DNA of 64,000 nt from Chaenocephalus aceratus (GCA_023974075.1 CM043796.1:21940927-22004926); one strand, 5' to 3'; positions 51,536 to 63,214 are shown, numbered from the stretch's first letter. Numbers and translations: made by a program. Notes: a model not told the origin generated them from the sequence alone.

Positions 51536-51571
51536 GGTTCAGGTCCGGACTTATAAGTCCGGACCTGAACC
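51536..51571. repeat. Perfect 36-bp palindrome
   Basis: The 18-base half GGTTCAGGTCCGGACTTA is followed immediately by its complement, with no loop. A looser direct repeat of the same wording (GAACCTGAACCT, GTCCGGGCCTGAACCTGAA) follows to about 51607. It lies just outside the left end of the composite palindromic repeat. Confidence 0.9.
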
Positions 51572-51629
51572 TGAACCTCTGGACTTGAGTCCGGGCCTGA
51601 ACCTGAATGTGAGTCCAGGGGCCTATACT

Positions 51630-52982
51630 TAGGGTTGGGTACCGAGAACCGGTTCCGAACATTTCGATTCCAACGGTATCATTTAGAAATGTGAATTTCG
51701 GTTCCGCTTTTCGATTCCTGAGGAAATGTTTCTCGCCGCTCTCCGTAGCCTACTGCATGACTGCAGCGGGGCGGGAAATGTAGCGTTGTATCTACATTTC
51801 CTACAGTGTAACCTGAGACCAGGGCCGGCCCGTCGCACTGGCATGATAAATGTTCGCCTAGGGCGCCAGATCTGTGGAGGCGCTGCGCTGACAGCTCTGG
51901 GAGAAAAAATAAATGTTTTGACCGTTGGTGCTCATCCTAATGTTCGGCCTTGATGTAACAACATTCATAATTAAGTAAATGTAACACCCTTTTCATCCCG
52001 GTTACACTTTTCATTCGCCCTGTACGATGGGCGCTGCAAGTGATGAAAATGGGGGATGTTGGCTTATCTGGCAACCGCAGCTCACAGCCAGGGTGCGCGT
52101 GAGCGAGGGAGAAAGGGAGGGTGCACTGGAACCGGCGCTGTTGTTATTAGCATCTGGTGCTAGCTGCTCTAACGGAAGAAGAAGATGTTTCTACAATGAT
52201 GTGGAGGGAGAGTCCTCTCCAGTCAGACTGAGGCTGATAACTACAGCTCAGTGAGGTAAAGGACTCAGTGTTTAGAAAGTTCACTTTAGTCTAAGTTCTC
52301 AGTGGGTCTCAAACGGCTTGATCACAATTTATGTAAACACATATTTCCAAGGCACTCTTTTATAATTATTGGGATAAAACAGGTTTGAAATCATTCCAAT
52401 GTATACTATAGGACAGTAAACCAGACATATCGTTTTAAACTGGAGAGATACAAAATATGCATAAATAAAATAGTAAAATAAGATATGAATGAACAACAAA
52501 AATAAAATGCGTTACATGTAGGCTATTTGTTATTTAATTATTAAAATGTAAACCAATCTTTTTCATATGGGTGTTTGGAGTTGTACCCCCTAGATCTAGT
52601 CTCTAGTCATTCTGCTTAAAGTGCACCAGATTGAAGCATTTTACTTCAAAATGTTCAAACATTTCTTCCCGGTATGCCTGAGAAGCAGATGCTTGTTTTT
52701 CTCAACAAGAACTGTTCTTTAAAAGTTGGACTGTTGTAGCTTCAGTGGTTCTCAGGTTACAGTTACATAGCAGTGAATATAAACAGACTGATTAATGTGA
52801 ATATTACTGTAAACTAACCTGTGTAAAAGTTTCTCGAATAAATGTAATTTTTTTGGTGGAAGAAGCATGAATCATTTTTTACCCTGCCCCTCAAAGAATC
52901 GGAATCGAGAACCGTTAAGAACCGGAATCGAAAAGTAGAATCGGAATCGGAATCGTGGAAATTCAAACGATACCCAACCCTA
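51630..52982. mobile_element. hAT-type element, 1353 bp, perfect 8-bp target duplication
   Basis: The element starts TAGGGTTGGGTACCG and ends with the complement of TAGGGTTGGGTATCG. The identical octamer CCTATACT flanks it (51622-51629 and 52983-52990). Sub-terminal repeats of GGAATCG or CGATTCC occur at both ends. No transposase ORF remains. It sits inside the terminal repeat of unit A of the composite array; removing it restores the uninterrupted terminus. The interior at 52140-52316 resembles 11704-11890 in inverse orientation. Confidence 0.9.
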
Positions 52983-53354
52983 CCTATACTACGAAGCTGG
53001 TTCAACCTAACCTGGATATGTTTGAGTTAGCCCGTTGGCCTAATCCAAAACATACGCGCTGTCGCTAAACTGTACTACGACGCGGGTTATCAAGTGGATC
53101 GCTCAAGCCAGCCGTGTCCTATCTAGTTAGGTGCGCGTTCACATGAAAGGGGTGGTATTTGGAGCATTCGACCAATCACAAACATGGAGAAGCGCACTGA
53201 CAGCGCAGCGTCATACTTCCTGAATGAAAAGTTAACTTTAATACTAGTCAAATATGAAGAAGTTAAACTTTAAACATCCATGACTTAAACACTTTATCCA
53301 GGATCAAAGCCACATAGCTGCACCGGCAAGGTGAATACAGCTGGCAAAAGAAAA

Positions 53355-54085
53355 AGTGTTTGAATGCGTACATTAACAGGTTTATGATATCACTGCTCCG
53401 TCTAAGACACGATCTGACTTTAATTACATTTGTCTCGAGTGTTTCGTCAACTTAATGTGTTGCTTAAAATAATACTTCTGCATACAGTAGGCCTATGTGA
53501 CACTGTAAGTGTTGCACGGCCAGATACGGCTCAAGAAGCTGACTCAGATAAGGAGATATATGATACATTATGATGTGATATGATGTGTAATGAATGATAA
53601 TGGGACACATCGACGTCTGCACTCAGTGTACTTATGTTGTGGCAGCTATTTAATTAAGCTTTCTTAACGCTAATGTTATAATAGTCAGATTGCTCTGAAG
53701 ATGGGAGGTGATATTCTATTAATGTTCAAGTGTTTGAATGCATACATTAACAGGTTTATGATATCACTGCCCCGTCTAAAACACGAGTGGATCTGACTTC
53801 AATTACATTTGACTCGAGTGTTTCGTCAACTTAATGTGTTGTTTAAAATAATACTTCTGCATACAGTATGTGACACTGAGTGTTGCATGGCCAGATACGG
53901 CTCAGCTGACTCAGATAAGAAAATATATGATACATTATGAAGTGATATGCCGCGGACTGTACTTAATGTTACTCTGATCCGGTTACTTATGTTGTGACAG
54001 ATATTTAAGTAAGCTTTCTTAACGCTAATGTTATAATAGTCAGATTGCTCTGAAGATGGGAGGTGATATTCTATTAATGTTCACG
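53355..54085. repeat. Tandem duplication of about 365 bp inside unit A
   Basis: The stretch 53355-53725 and the stretch 53728-54085 are direct copies. Both begin GTGTTTGAATGC and end GGTGATATTCTATTAATGTT. The copies differ by indels, such as a segment near 53575-53625 that is replaced in the second copy. Units B and C have only one copy. Confidence 0.75.
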
Positions 54086-54195
54086 TTCACACAGTCGGTG
54101 ATTTTTGCCGGCCGTCTTTCCTGCAACGGCAGCTTTTCTGTATTTCCTTTCTCCTGTAATATGACTTGATCGCTTTAAACTCCGCACACTGAACT

Positions 54196-54521
54196 GCGAG
54201 GACTGTCTTAGGGAAGACAGCTTTTAGATGCGCAGCTCCTCTGTCTTGGAATAGTCTGCAAATTAAATGGAAACTGAACAATCTGGTGCCACTAAATGTT
54301 TTTAAAGCTCGGTTGGATGCTAGTCAATCAGAAGCTATTGGTACCTGTTTATGTGGATAATTATGTAAATGATGCTGTATGATGTCCTTTTGTTGTTCTG
54401 TTTATGCTTTTATGTTTCATGTGGAACCTACTTGAACAGGTCTCCCTTGAAAAAGAGATCAATGATCTCAATGGGATTTTATCTGTATAAATAAAGGTTT
54501 GAAATGAAATGAAAAATGAGC
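54196..54521 (+). mobile_element. 5'-truncated LINE insertion in unit A
   Basis: The + strand encodes a LINE protein C-terminus (FRCAAPLSWNSLQIKW and FKARLDASQS, then a stop at about 54360). A 3' UTR follows with CTCCCTTGAAAAAGAGATC and AATAAAGG, ending in a GAAAT repeat tail. The unit's own sequence is interrupted here: CACACTGA before the insertion resumes as TGAGCTCTGATT after it. This indicates a short TGA-type duplication and retroposition into an existing unit. Confidence 0.75.
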
Positions 54522-56838
54522 TCTGATTGGTCAGCAGGCATTGCTTTCACTGAGTTGAGCTCTTAGCCTGCAACCTAACCTGGGGGGTATACTGCGAAGC
54601 AGGATTTTCGCTTAGCCGGCTAAATTCAGGGAAAACTCCGGCTTTCCGGTCCTACGAAGCTGGTTCTCTTTTTAGCAGGCTAGATCTCCATGGTAATATA
54701 TGCTAAGCAGCTAACCTGGTCGGGACCAGGTTAGGTTGCAGGCTAAAGAGATCAACTCAGTGAAAGCACTGCCTGCTGACCAATCAGAGCTCAGTGTGCG
54801 GAGTTTAAAAGCGATCAAGTCATATTACAGGAGAAAGGAAATGCAGAAAAGCTGCCGTGCAGGAAAGACGGCCGGCAAAATCACCGACTGTGTGAACGTG
54901 AACATTATAGAATATCACCCCCCATCTTCAGAGCAAATCTGACTATTATAACATTAGCGTTAAGAAAAGCTTACTTAAATATCTGTCACAACATAAGTAA
55001 CCGGATCAGAGTACATTAAGTACAGTCCGCGGCATATCACTTCATAATGTATCATATATCTCCTTATCTGAGTCAGCTGAGCCGTATCTGGCCGTGCAAC
55101 ACTCACAGTGTCACATACTGTTATGCAGAAGTATTATTTTAAGCAACACATTAAGTTGACGAAACACTCGAGACAAATGTAATTGAAGTCAGATCGTGTT
55201 TTAGACGGGGCAGTGATATCATAAAGCTGTTAATGTACGCATTCAAACACTTTTTCTTTTGCCAGCTGTATTCACCTTGCAGGTGCAGCTATGTGGCTTT
55301 TATCCTGGATAAAGTGTTTAAATCATGGATGTTTAAAGTTTAACTTCTTCATTTTTGACTAGTATTAAGTTCACTTTTCATTCAGGAAGTATGACGCTGC
55401 GCTGTCAGTACGCTTCTCCATGTTTGTGATTGGTCGAATGCTCCAGATACCACCCCTTTCATGTGAGCGCGCACCTAACTAGATAGGAAACGGCTGGCTT
55501 GAGCGATCCACTTGATAACCCGAGTCCGTAGTACAGTTTAGCGAGAGCGCGTATGTTTTGGATTAGGCCAACCGGCTAACTCAAACATATCCAGGTTAGG
55601 TTGAACCAGTTTCGTAGTACAGGCCCCTGGTCCAGACCAGGGGGGTATACTGCGAAGCAGGAATTTTCGCTTAGCCGGCTAAATTCAGGGAAAACTCCGG
55701 CTTTCCGGTCATCCGAAGCTGGTTCTCTTTTTAGCAGGCTCGATCTCCATGGTAATATATGCTAAGCAGCTAACCTGGTCGGGACCAGGTTAGGTTGCAG
55801 GCTAAGCTCAACTCAGTGAATGCACCGCCTGCTGACCAATCAGAGCTCAGTGTGCGGAGTTTAAAGCGATCAAGTCATATTACAGGAGAAAGGAAAATGC
55901 AGAAAAGCTGCCGTCGCAGGAAAGACGGCCGGCAAAAATCACCGACTGTGTGAACGTGAACATGAATAGAATATCACCTCCATCTTCAGAGCAATCTGAC
56001 TATTATAACATTAGCGTTAAGAAAGCTTACTTAAATATCTGTCACAACATAAGTAACCGGATCAGAGTACATTAAGTACAGTCCGCGGCATATCACTTCA
56101 TAATGTATCGTATATCTCCTTATCTGAGTCAGCTGAGCCGTATCTGCCGTGCAGCACTCACAGTGTCCACATACTGGATGCAGAAGTATTATTTTATGCA
56201 ACACATTAAGTTTGACGAAACACTCGAGACAAATGTAATTGAAGTCAGATCGTGTTTTAGACTGGGCAGTGATATCATAAACCTGTTATGTACGCATTTC
56301 AAACACTTGTTCTGTTACCAGCTGTGTTCACCTTGCAGGTGCAGCTCTGTGGCTTTGATCCTGGATCAAGTGTTTAAGTCATGGATGTTTAAAGTTTAAC
56401 TTCTTCATTTTTGACTAGTATTAAAGTTGACTTTTCATTCAGGAAGTATGACGCTGCGCTGTCAGTATGCTTCTCCATGTTTTGTGATTGGTCGAATGCT
56501 CCAGAATACCACCCCTTTCATGTGAAACGCGCACCTAACTAGATAGGACACGGCTGGCTTGAGCGATCCACTTGATAACCAGCGTCGTAGTACAGTTTAG
56601 CGAGAGCGCGTATGTTTGGATTAGGCCAACCGGCTAACTCAAACATATCCAGGTTAGGTTGAACCAGGTTCGTAGTATAGGCCCCAGGTTAGCCGCTAAC
56701 TAAGCATAAGTTACCATGGAGATCTAGCCTGCTAAAAAGAGAATCAGCTTCGTAGGACCGGAAAGCCGGAGTTTTTCCCTGAATTAGCCGGCTAAGCGAA
56801 CATCCTGCTTCGTAGTATACCCCCCCAGGTACGCAGCA

Positions 56839-56840
<2 letters not shown>

Positions 56841-56873
<33 letters not shown>

Positions 56874-56876
56874 ACA

Positions 56877-56923
<47 letters not shown>

Positions 56924-56935
56924 ACACACACACCA

Positions 56936-56999
<64 letters not shown>
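56841..56999. repeat. (CA)n microsatellite, about 160 bp, interrupted
   Basis: CA tract with several CACCA and CCACC interruptions, starting 14 bases after the composite array. Long open frames read as Cys-Val or Thr-His repeats and are artefacts. Confidence 0.97.
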
Positions 57000-57003
<4 letters not shown>

Positions 57004-60000
57004 AGCCTTCTAAAAAATAAAACGTAATCTTTTCTATCCTGTTGGTCTTCTTTTTTCCAGTGTGAACAACTTATTAAACCATTTCCCCAAAATTAGCTAT
57101 GGATCTGGAAGCTAAACCTCATAGTTAACTATTTTTACCATGATCCTGGAGTTCTATTGCAACGCTGTGCTCTGGAACCCATTTCATGTTGGTTAAAATG
57201 CTTAGAAGGGTTCAAAAGAAGTAGCATGGACAAAAACCTGTTTCATGTTGTTTGGGAAAAATAGGGAAGATAATCAAATGTAAGCACTTGAATTAAATAT
57301 GGTTTTATTCAGTGTTTGACAGAGGAACAATTTTATGAATTCAAGTGCGTCAAGTGTGTTGCCTGCACAGATGTGAGCCTGTAAGAGTGCCAAGGCAACA
57401 AGTGCTGGTTTGTGAGTCATCGCCCCCCCATGTGTAATCATCCAGAGGAGCACAGTAGAAAGGTTATCTGGCGTGTCCTACAGAGAGCATATCAGGGATA
57501 GCTGAGGTGCTGTTGGCGGCTGCTGTGTGTTGTCTTTCTCAGCAGGGGAGGAGTGATGGTAAAACAACTGTGACGGTGGGTCATGGCTCTAGGGAAGCGT
57601 GCCAGAAAGCAAAATGTCAGCACATCTGTCACAACACGGAGTTCATCAACAGGTCCGTTGGCCAATCTAGGATTTCTAATGAGGCTTTGAGAGCTCTCCA
57701 AGTTTGGGCTTTAGGGTTATGTTTCGGCTTTGGAGTGAGATTCTATCAAAGTGGAAATTCAAGTGATAAATATTGAAAATCGCATTTGAAAACGATGTCT
57801 TGCACATAGCTTTTGCCCAAGCCACGATCTTCTCATAAACCTACAAAGTTGTTTTATGGCCTGGACCAAACCAAGTAGTTCTTTAGCCTACACATATTAT
57901 ACAAATTGTCTCAATGCCTAAACATAACCAGGTAATTTAAATCAAAAAACATTGCCAAGTTTTTGATTGTCTAAATATAAATGAGTAGTTTCATTGCCAA
58001 AACATAATCATGTAGTTTGTTAGCCTTAACATGACCAAGTACTTTAACTGCCTTAACACAATACGTTTTTCAAGCCTTTACAAAGACTTCACTTTCACAA
58101 CGATAAATTGAACAGTGTTATGTGTTGTTTTGGGAGTCAGTGTCAATTTATTTATTATAATAGATAGGTGGAATGTTAATGGGGCTCTATTCACAAGCCA
58201 TTAAAAACCAAGAAAAGACAGCGTTTGAAGTAATAAAGTAATCCAAGACAGGGTTAACACACTCCCACCTCAGTTCTTGTTCTACCATTACCAACTGTTT
58301 ATCAACATGCCTTACCATCTTGCCAATACATTTTTAGATCCACCTCCACATGCAAGCAAAACAACATCACATCCCACCTCCACCAGCCAGGCTGACCTCA
58401 TTCTTAAAACCCACTCTCTTCTGCTGTCGTGACCCAAGCACAGCCGTCTGGTTTTGTTGATGTACCATTCCTTGCTCAATACCTAAGAGCCCTTGTTAAA
58501 GTTCATACTCTAAAAACATGCACATATATATTTGTATCCAACATAAACTGACCTCTGATTGCATATGGTCATAAAAGTGCTTTTTTATCCCAGATAAGAA
58601 GCCATCTGAGGTGAAACAAACAATATAAGCTGGCTATTACTAAGCATAAAGGCTGTGGAGGGAAACATTAAACCTCTATAATTGAACAACTGTCGTGGTA
58701 TAACATTGCGCACTGCAATCGACTGTGACCATGCCATCATTTGGGTCTGTGTTTGCTCTGACACGATAGATAATAGGGCCTTGTGAAATGTAGTTTCTTT
58801 CTGTTTTCAAATGGTCCAGTGGAATCCAATGGCCATGCAGTGCACATATCTCTGCTGGACACATTTTAATTTAGCTCCTCATTATGTGCCAGAAGCCAAA
58901 CTGTGCCTGGAGGTTGTTGGAGTGCCGTTTGGGGGGTGAACATCATTAGTTTAATACAATCTGTGGCAAAGTTTGAGGAATAGAGGAATCGGAGCAGTTA
59001 GGTAAGCGAATGGTGAGGGGACAAAACAACGATAAAAAAATACATTGCTGCCGCTCAACACGACTCTGCAAGCTGAAAACACAGTCCACACGTTCCCAAT
59101 AAGCTGTTAAGAGAAAATGCTGGTGGCTGAGCATTTAAATAGAGCAACAGCTACGTGTTGTGTGCAGTCTTGCACTTGACTTAGGATCAGATTTAGCTTC
59201 CTGACATAGACTAAATAAGTGCTTCATCATCTTGTCTCTAGAGAGTGTGATATTTCAGGAACTCATAGAAAGCAAAGTGTGGCCTTATAACCTTATGGCA
59301 TTGTTACAGCTGGACCTCACAGTTTAAAGGCCAGTAGAGACCTTTTATGTGAATGGCAACATGCACTCATGCTAAATGTCAACACTGACGCAAAGCTGTT
59401 GTTTTTTTCTTGTCCATCTGCAGCCTTAATTAGGATAAAAATACTATCGGTAGCTCAAATAAATCATTAATGAGTGGCATGCCATTAAGAACTACAGACC
59501 CTAATATCAAATAATTGTTCAATATTACTATAACATTGTGTACAATATTATAGCCCTACATAACACACAATAACCTATAATATGTACAGTATGGGTATAC
59601 ATGGATATTTACAGGCATACCATTATCTTAATTTGTCATCCTATGCCAACATTTTCTTAGCAGAATTGACACATTTCCTGACTGATTTTTGTGGCTGTGT
59701 ATGGAGAAAGTGTGCCAATGTATCATATACATTTGTTTGGATGCTATTTCTAACAATGGCATTATTTTCTTTGAAGTATCTATATTAGAAATGAAGGCTT
59801 TTATCTTCACCAAACAAAGAGCTGTACATCATCACTCTACTTATCCCATGCATCCACCTAGTGGCCAATATATGCAGTTACATGTCAGTAATACAGCCTT
59901 TCAAATATAATCATCATTAAAATACGACAGCCAGATAGGTTAGCTGTTTAAACAAAAACAAGTGCATATGGTGAAAAAATATATTGTGTGAGAATTCAGA

Positions 60001-60044
60001 AGTCACATGTTAAAGTGTACCATGTTTATGTATTGTCAATCCAC
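57000..60044. other. Intergenic between repeat array and prkab1; nothing recognised
   Basis: About 3 kb with no coding motif and no delimited repeat. Short ORFs (for example 57507-57776) look like chance frames. Confidence 0.55.
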
Positions 60045-60056
60045 TGCGCCTGCGCA
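60045..60056 (+). promoter_or_regulatory. NRF-1-type motif at the prkab1 promoter
   Basis: The 12 bases TGCGCCTGCGCA match the consensus of nuclear respiratory factor 1 (GCGCNTGCGC). It lies about 110 bases before the predicted exon 1 donor in an otherwise CpG-poor region. NRF-1 control of an energy-sensing kinase subunit would be plausible, but use of the site is inference. Confidence 0.5.
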
Positions 60057-60074
60057 CAGCAGGGGGAGGGGTTA

Positions 60075-60165
60075 GGGCTATTCAGTGTGACATTATGTTT
60101 TGTTTTCTATCCATAATAAAATGGGACAGTTAAGCTAACAAGGATACTCTCGAAAAGCTTCTCAG
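60075..60165 (+). other. prkab1: prkab1 exon 1, noncoding 5' UTR (predicted)
   Basis: Chosen because the donor CTCAG|GTAAAA at 60166 follows the GC-rich NRF-1-type promoter, and the next exon opens with an acceptor 35 bases before the start codon. The start near 60075 is a guess. No ATG here is in frame with the protein. Confidence 0.4.
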
Positions 60166-61920
60166 GTAAAAAGCTCACCGAATACGAGTGTTTATCATTG
60201 TGCATTCGTTGTTTTCGTTTGTCAAATGAGAATTAGGCCTATGTCGCAGCTAGTATCAGCAGCTTGTGTGTTTGCGTTAGCAGGACGTCCAGCCGCTGCA
60301 GAACACACTGAGGCTAGCTGCTAGCTGTTGTTAGCTTTAAAACAACACGGTACCTCCTATTGCCTCAGATATTAGTCAAACTAAACAACCTACCGTTTAG
60401 TAGTTACTTGCTAATAAAGCTATTATTCCCAACCAGGTAGTAACGTTTTCTTTAATATAAGGTTTAAAGATGAGCAAATGTAACGTTAGCCATCTGGGGG
60501 TCCCTACCTTTAGGGGCTAACGTCAACATCATTTTGCGTTGCATGTTCAATTGAAATGCAGTCCACCAGCACTATAAAGGTAGATAATAACAGTAATTTA
60601 AAGGCTGCATAATACAACATGTGGTTATATATTATCGTCTCACTCACTAAGGTTGTTATTACACCATTACTAGTGGTGTAAACAGTACTCACAGATTATA
60701 TCAGCAGTGGAAAGTAGCCTTCATCAACAGGAATGCAGTTAAAGCAAAGCCGTTACATATTCTTAAATGTGACTATTGCCTCAATGTTACACTTTAATTG
60801 ACTTAACGCCACTATATAAGGGCAAAATAACATTACAGGGGGAACTAAAAAAAGATAATTAAAGGCAGAACTGTCTTTGATTGTACTAAATTGTACATAT
60901 GCACCTTATAGTGCCATAAGTGTATACTGTATGCATACAGTGTTGAGCCAGATTAAGACGCTGAACTCCATTTAGGCTCACATTTAACTGATTTCATGTA
61001 GTGACACATTGATCACATGTTAACCTATAACTGAACAAAATATATCTCAACAAGTGTGTGTAAATATCCTGTTGCTGTTAAACAGTGCACCTTCCAGTGA
61101 GTTTTCAATGTCACCTACTTGGTGTCGGTATGAAACTGAATTCCACTGACTTGAAACGTCCTAGAAATAGGTAATCCATTACTTTAAAAAACATGTCTCA
61201 ACTTTTTTTGTCAAGGTCATGTTACCATCGCTTAGTACCGCAACTGGTAGTGCAGCAAGACGTTTTACATGGAGCTGTAACACCTAGCATACACATATAA
61301 GCAATATAAGAATAATAAAGCCAATTCCCAGTAGGAGTTGATTGTGAGATATGTTTTTTTTTCTCAAAAAAGGTTTTTAGTATAGAGATATATGTCTAAA
61401 GTGTAAATCACTTCAAACTTATTCTCTGTCTTATTTATCTTTTATGTATATCATTCTATGCGAAAATAAATGATATGTGAGGATAATCTTGAGCCTTACA
61501 ACCAAACAAAAAAACACATTTCCACACTACTTTTCAGTTTCCTGTTGTTTATAAAGCCCCATCCTGCAAACAAGTGTTAAAGGTAGCTGTCAGATGATGT
61601 AGGGGTGTAAAAAGGGCCCGTCTCCTCTGAAGTGGAGTAAATCATTAGCCTGTCAAGTCCATTTGACATGGTTCCGACCCACTGCTGCTTGAAATTTGCT
61701 ATCCACTCATTTGACTGAACCTATTCTGCTGTTCCACATTGTAAATCACTCTAAATAGTGCCCAAGGTGTAAAACACTTTTTTTTTGTATCTTTCTTTCG
61801 TGAGTGATGAGGTCTTAAAAATAAGCGTTTGGAGCTGGTTCTCCAGCAGCAGCTATGAATGATTTATAACCTTATTTAAAAAAAGAATGTGTGCGGTGTT
61901 CTTGTTTCTTCCCCACACAG
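60166..61920 (+). other. prkab1 intron 1; nothing recognised
   Basis: About 1.75 kb, AT-rich apart from a somewhat GC-richer start. It ends in a pyrimidine tract and CACACAG acceptor at 61920. No repeat was delimited. Confidence 0.5.
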
Positions 61921-61955
61921 TGACCTTGCTCCAGCCTCCTAGAAGACACATCGCC

Positions 61956-62099
61956 ATGGGGAATACAAGCAGCGAGAGGGCGGCCATGGGCCATGGGGAG
62001 AAGCAGAGGGACAGCCGGGGAAACAAGGAAGGAGGCGGGCCAAAGATCCTGATGGACAGCCCGGAAGACGCAGATATTTTTCATGGTGAAGATATGAAA
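61956..62099 (+). CDS. prkab1: prkab1 coding exon 1 (residues 1-48), start codon
   Basis: AMP-activated protein kinase subunit beta-1, the scaffold that joins the alpha kinase and gamma nucleotide-sensing subunits. The start gives MGNTSSERAA, the conserved beta-1 N-terminus, with Gly2 in an N-myristoylation context (membrane association known for the family). The exon ends with GPKILMDSPEDADIFHGEDM plus Lys, matching the beta-1 rather than the beta-2 wording. The acceptor is 61919-61920, leaving 35 bases of leader. The alternative upstream in-frame ATG at 61887 is intronic. Donor gtaagt at 62100, phase 0. Confidence 0.95.
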
Positions 62100-62664
62100 G
62101 TAAGTTGTCTGAATAACTTGTTGTGAGGACTTTAGAAAAGGTCATAGAGCGGCGCAGTGTTGCAGTGTTTTTGTAAACGAAGCCGGAAGTTAGCATTGCA
62201 AGAAAAACACAAAAGCCAATAGGAGTTTGGACTATTGCAGAAAATAAGATCTATGGCAAACACACATTTATGAGTCTTACACATTTTGTTCAGCAGGAAA
62301 ATCTCCTGCAATCTCTTTTATAGTTGTTAAAGCATAAATGCAATAGCCAGAAGAAAAGAGCTATAGTAATGATATTAAAGTCACCACCGCTAAGATAAAG
62401 GCGTGTAATGTTCAGCGTTATTACAGTTAGTAAAAATCTCATTTGGTCACTTTTTAGCATCCGCCTTTTTTAAGACACTTAAAGGCTTCAGGTAAAAAAT
62501 CTTGTATTTAACTACTTTCATGCATCTGATAAAAAACATTGTTAAAAAACACATTGACTTCAATACATGGGAACCCGGAAGTACACCAATGCTAACTCAG
62601 GTCCAGGCTAAGGACTCATTCCTGCACCACTCTATTAACAATGGTGGTTTTATGGGTATTTTAG
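62100..62664 (+). other. prkab1 intron 2
   Basis: 565 bases between GTAAGT and a TATTTTAG acceptor. Nothing else recognised. Confidence 0.85.
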
Positions 62665-62834
62665 GCTCCGTTAGAGAAAGAGGAGTTCCTCGCATGGCAG
62701 CAAGACTTAGAAGCAGATGACAAAGGGCCAACTTTAGACCGACCGACAGTGTTTCGCTGGACCGGAGACGGCAGGGAGGTGTACATCTCTGGATCCTTCA
62801 ACAACTGGGCCAACAAGATTCCCCTCATCAGAAG
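62665..62834 (+). CDS. prkab1: prkab1 coding exon 2 (residues 49-104, split 105)
   Basis: This exon contains the start of the carbohydrate-binding module that lets AMPK bind glycogen. APLEKEEFLAWQQDLEA is followed by RPTVFRWTGDGREVYISGSF and NNWANKIPLIR. Trp96 in FNNW corresponds to human Trp100, a glycogen contact. The loop NNWANKIPLIRS is one residue longer than the human beta-1 wording and resembles beta-2. Ser105, completed by the next exon, corresponds to the human Ser108 autophosphorylation site that governs activator binding. An earlier AG at 62662 region is avoided because GCTCCG restores the conserved AP...EKEEF. Donor gtgagg at 62835, phase 2. Confidence 0.95.
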
Positions 62835-63120
62835 GTGAGGGGGCGTCATAAACTCCATAGTGTAGTGTACTTGGGATGTGGTTGAAATATGTTTTACATT
62901 TCCTATATTGTAGTCTATATTCATTACTGGTTAATCAATGGAAAGATCTTTACAGTTTTAAATACAGGCTAGCTCAGATTTTGTTGGTGCCCAAAATAGC
63001 ACATTGTATTGTTACTAGATTAAGTTTGTTGTATTAATAGCGCCTTTATAGTGGTTGATGTTTTAAAGAGAAGTACTGTGTTACCTCACTAAATGTTCCC
63101 TCCTGTCATCTGTGTCAAAG
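62835..63120 (+). other. prkab1 intron 3
   Basis: 286 bases, GT-AG, ending in GTGTCAAAG. No features. Confidence 0.85.
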
Positions 63121-63214
63121 TCAGAACACCTTTGTGACTATTGTTGATCTACCTGAAGGGGAGCATCAGTACAAGTTTTATGTGGATGGCCAGTGGACCC
63201 ACGACCCGACCGAG
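63121..63214 (+). CDS. prkab1: prkab1 coding exon 3 (residues 105-136)
   Basis: The exon completes most of the glycogen-binding module: SQNTFVTIVDLPEGEHQYKF, then YVDGQWTHDPTE. Lys123 and Trp130 correspond to human Lys126 and Trp133, both carbohydrate contacts, and both are conserved. The exon is 94 bases, entering in phase 2 and leaving in phase 0. The donor gtcagc is weaker than its neighbours. Confidence 0.95.

Larger units (their letters stand above)
51615..56826. repeat. Composite array of about 1-kb inverted and tandem units
   Basis: Units of about 1.05 kb with ends reading GGGGGGTATACTGCGAAGCA and TTCGTAGTACAGGCCCC. Unit A is reversed (51615-51629 plus 52991-54581). Unit B is forward (54582-55630) and unit C is forward (55639-56686). 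A reversed 140-base start of a unit D occupies 56686-56826. Similarity between copies is high with scattered indels. Both outer edges carry the same inverted TATACTACGAAGC terminus, so the whole may be a single complex DNA transposon or foldback. No transposase is visible. The class is unresolved. Confidence 0.8.

Noticed and set aside
54736..54942. Peptide with KAIKSYYRRKE shared by copies of the composite array as a gene
   Set aside because: The frame is broken in unit C and part of unit A, so it is repeat homology rather than a conserved protein.
57507..57776. 89-codon ORF in the intergenic region
   Set aside because: No domain, no neighbours in frame and no promoter or splice context.
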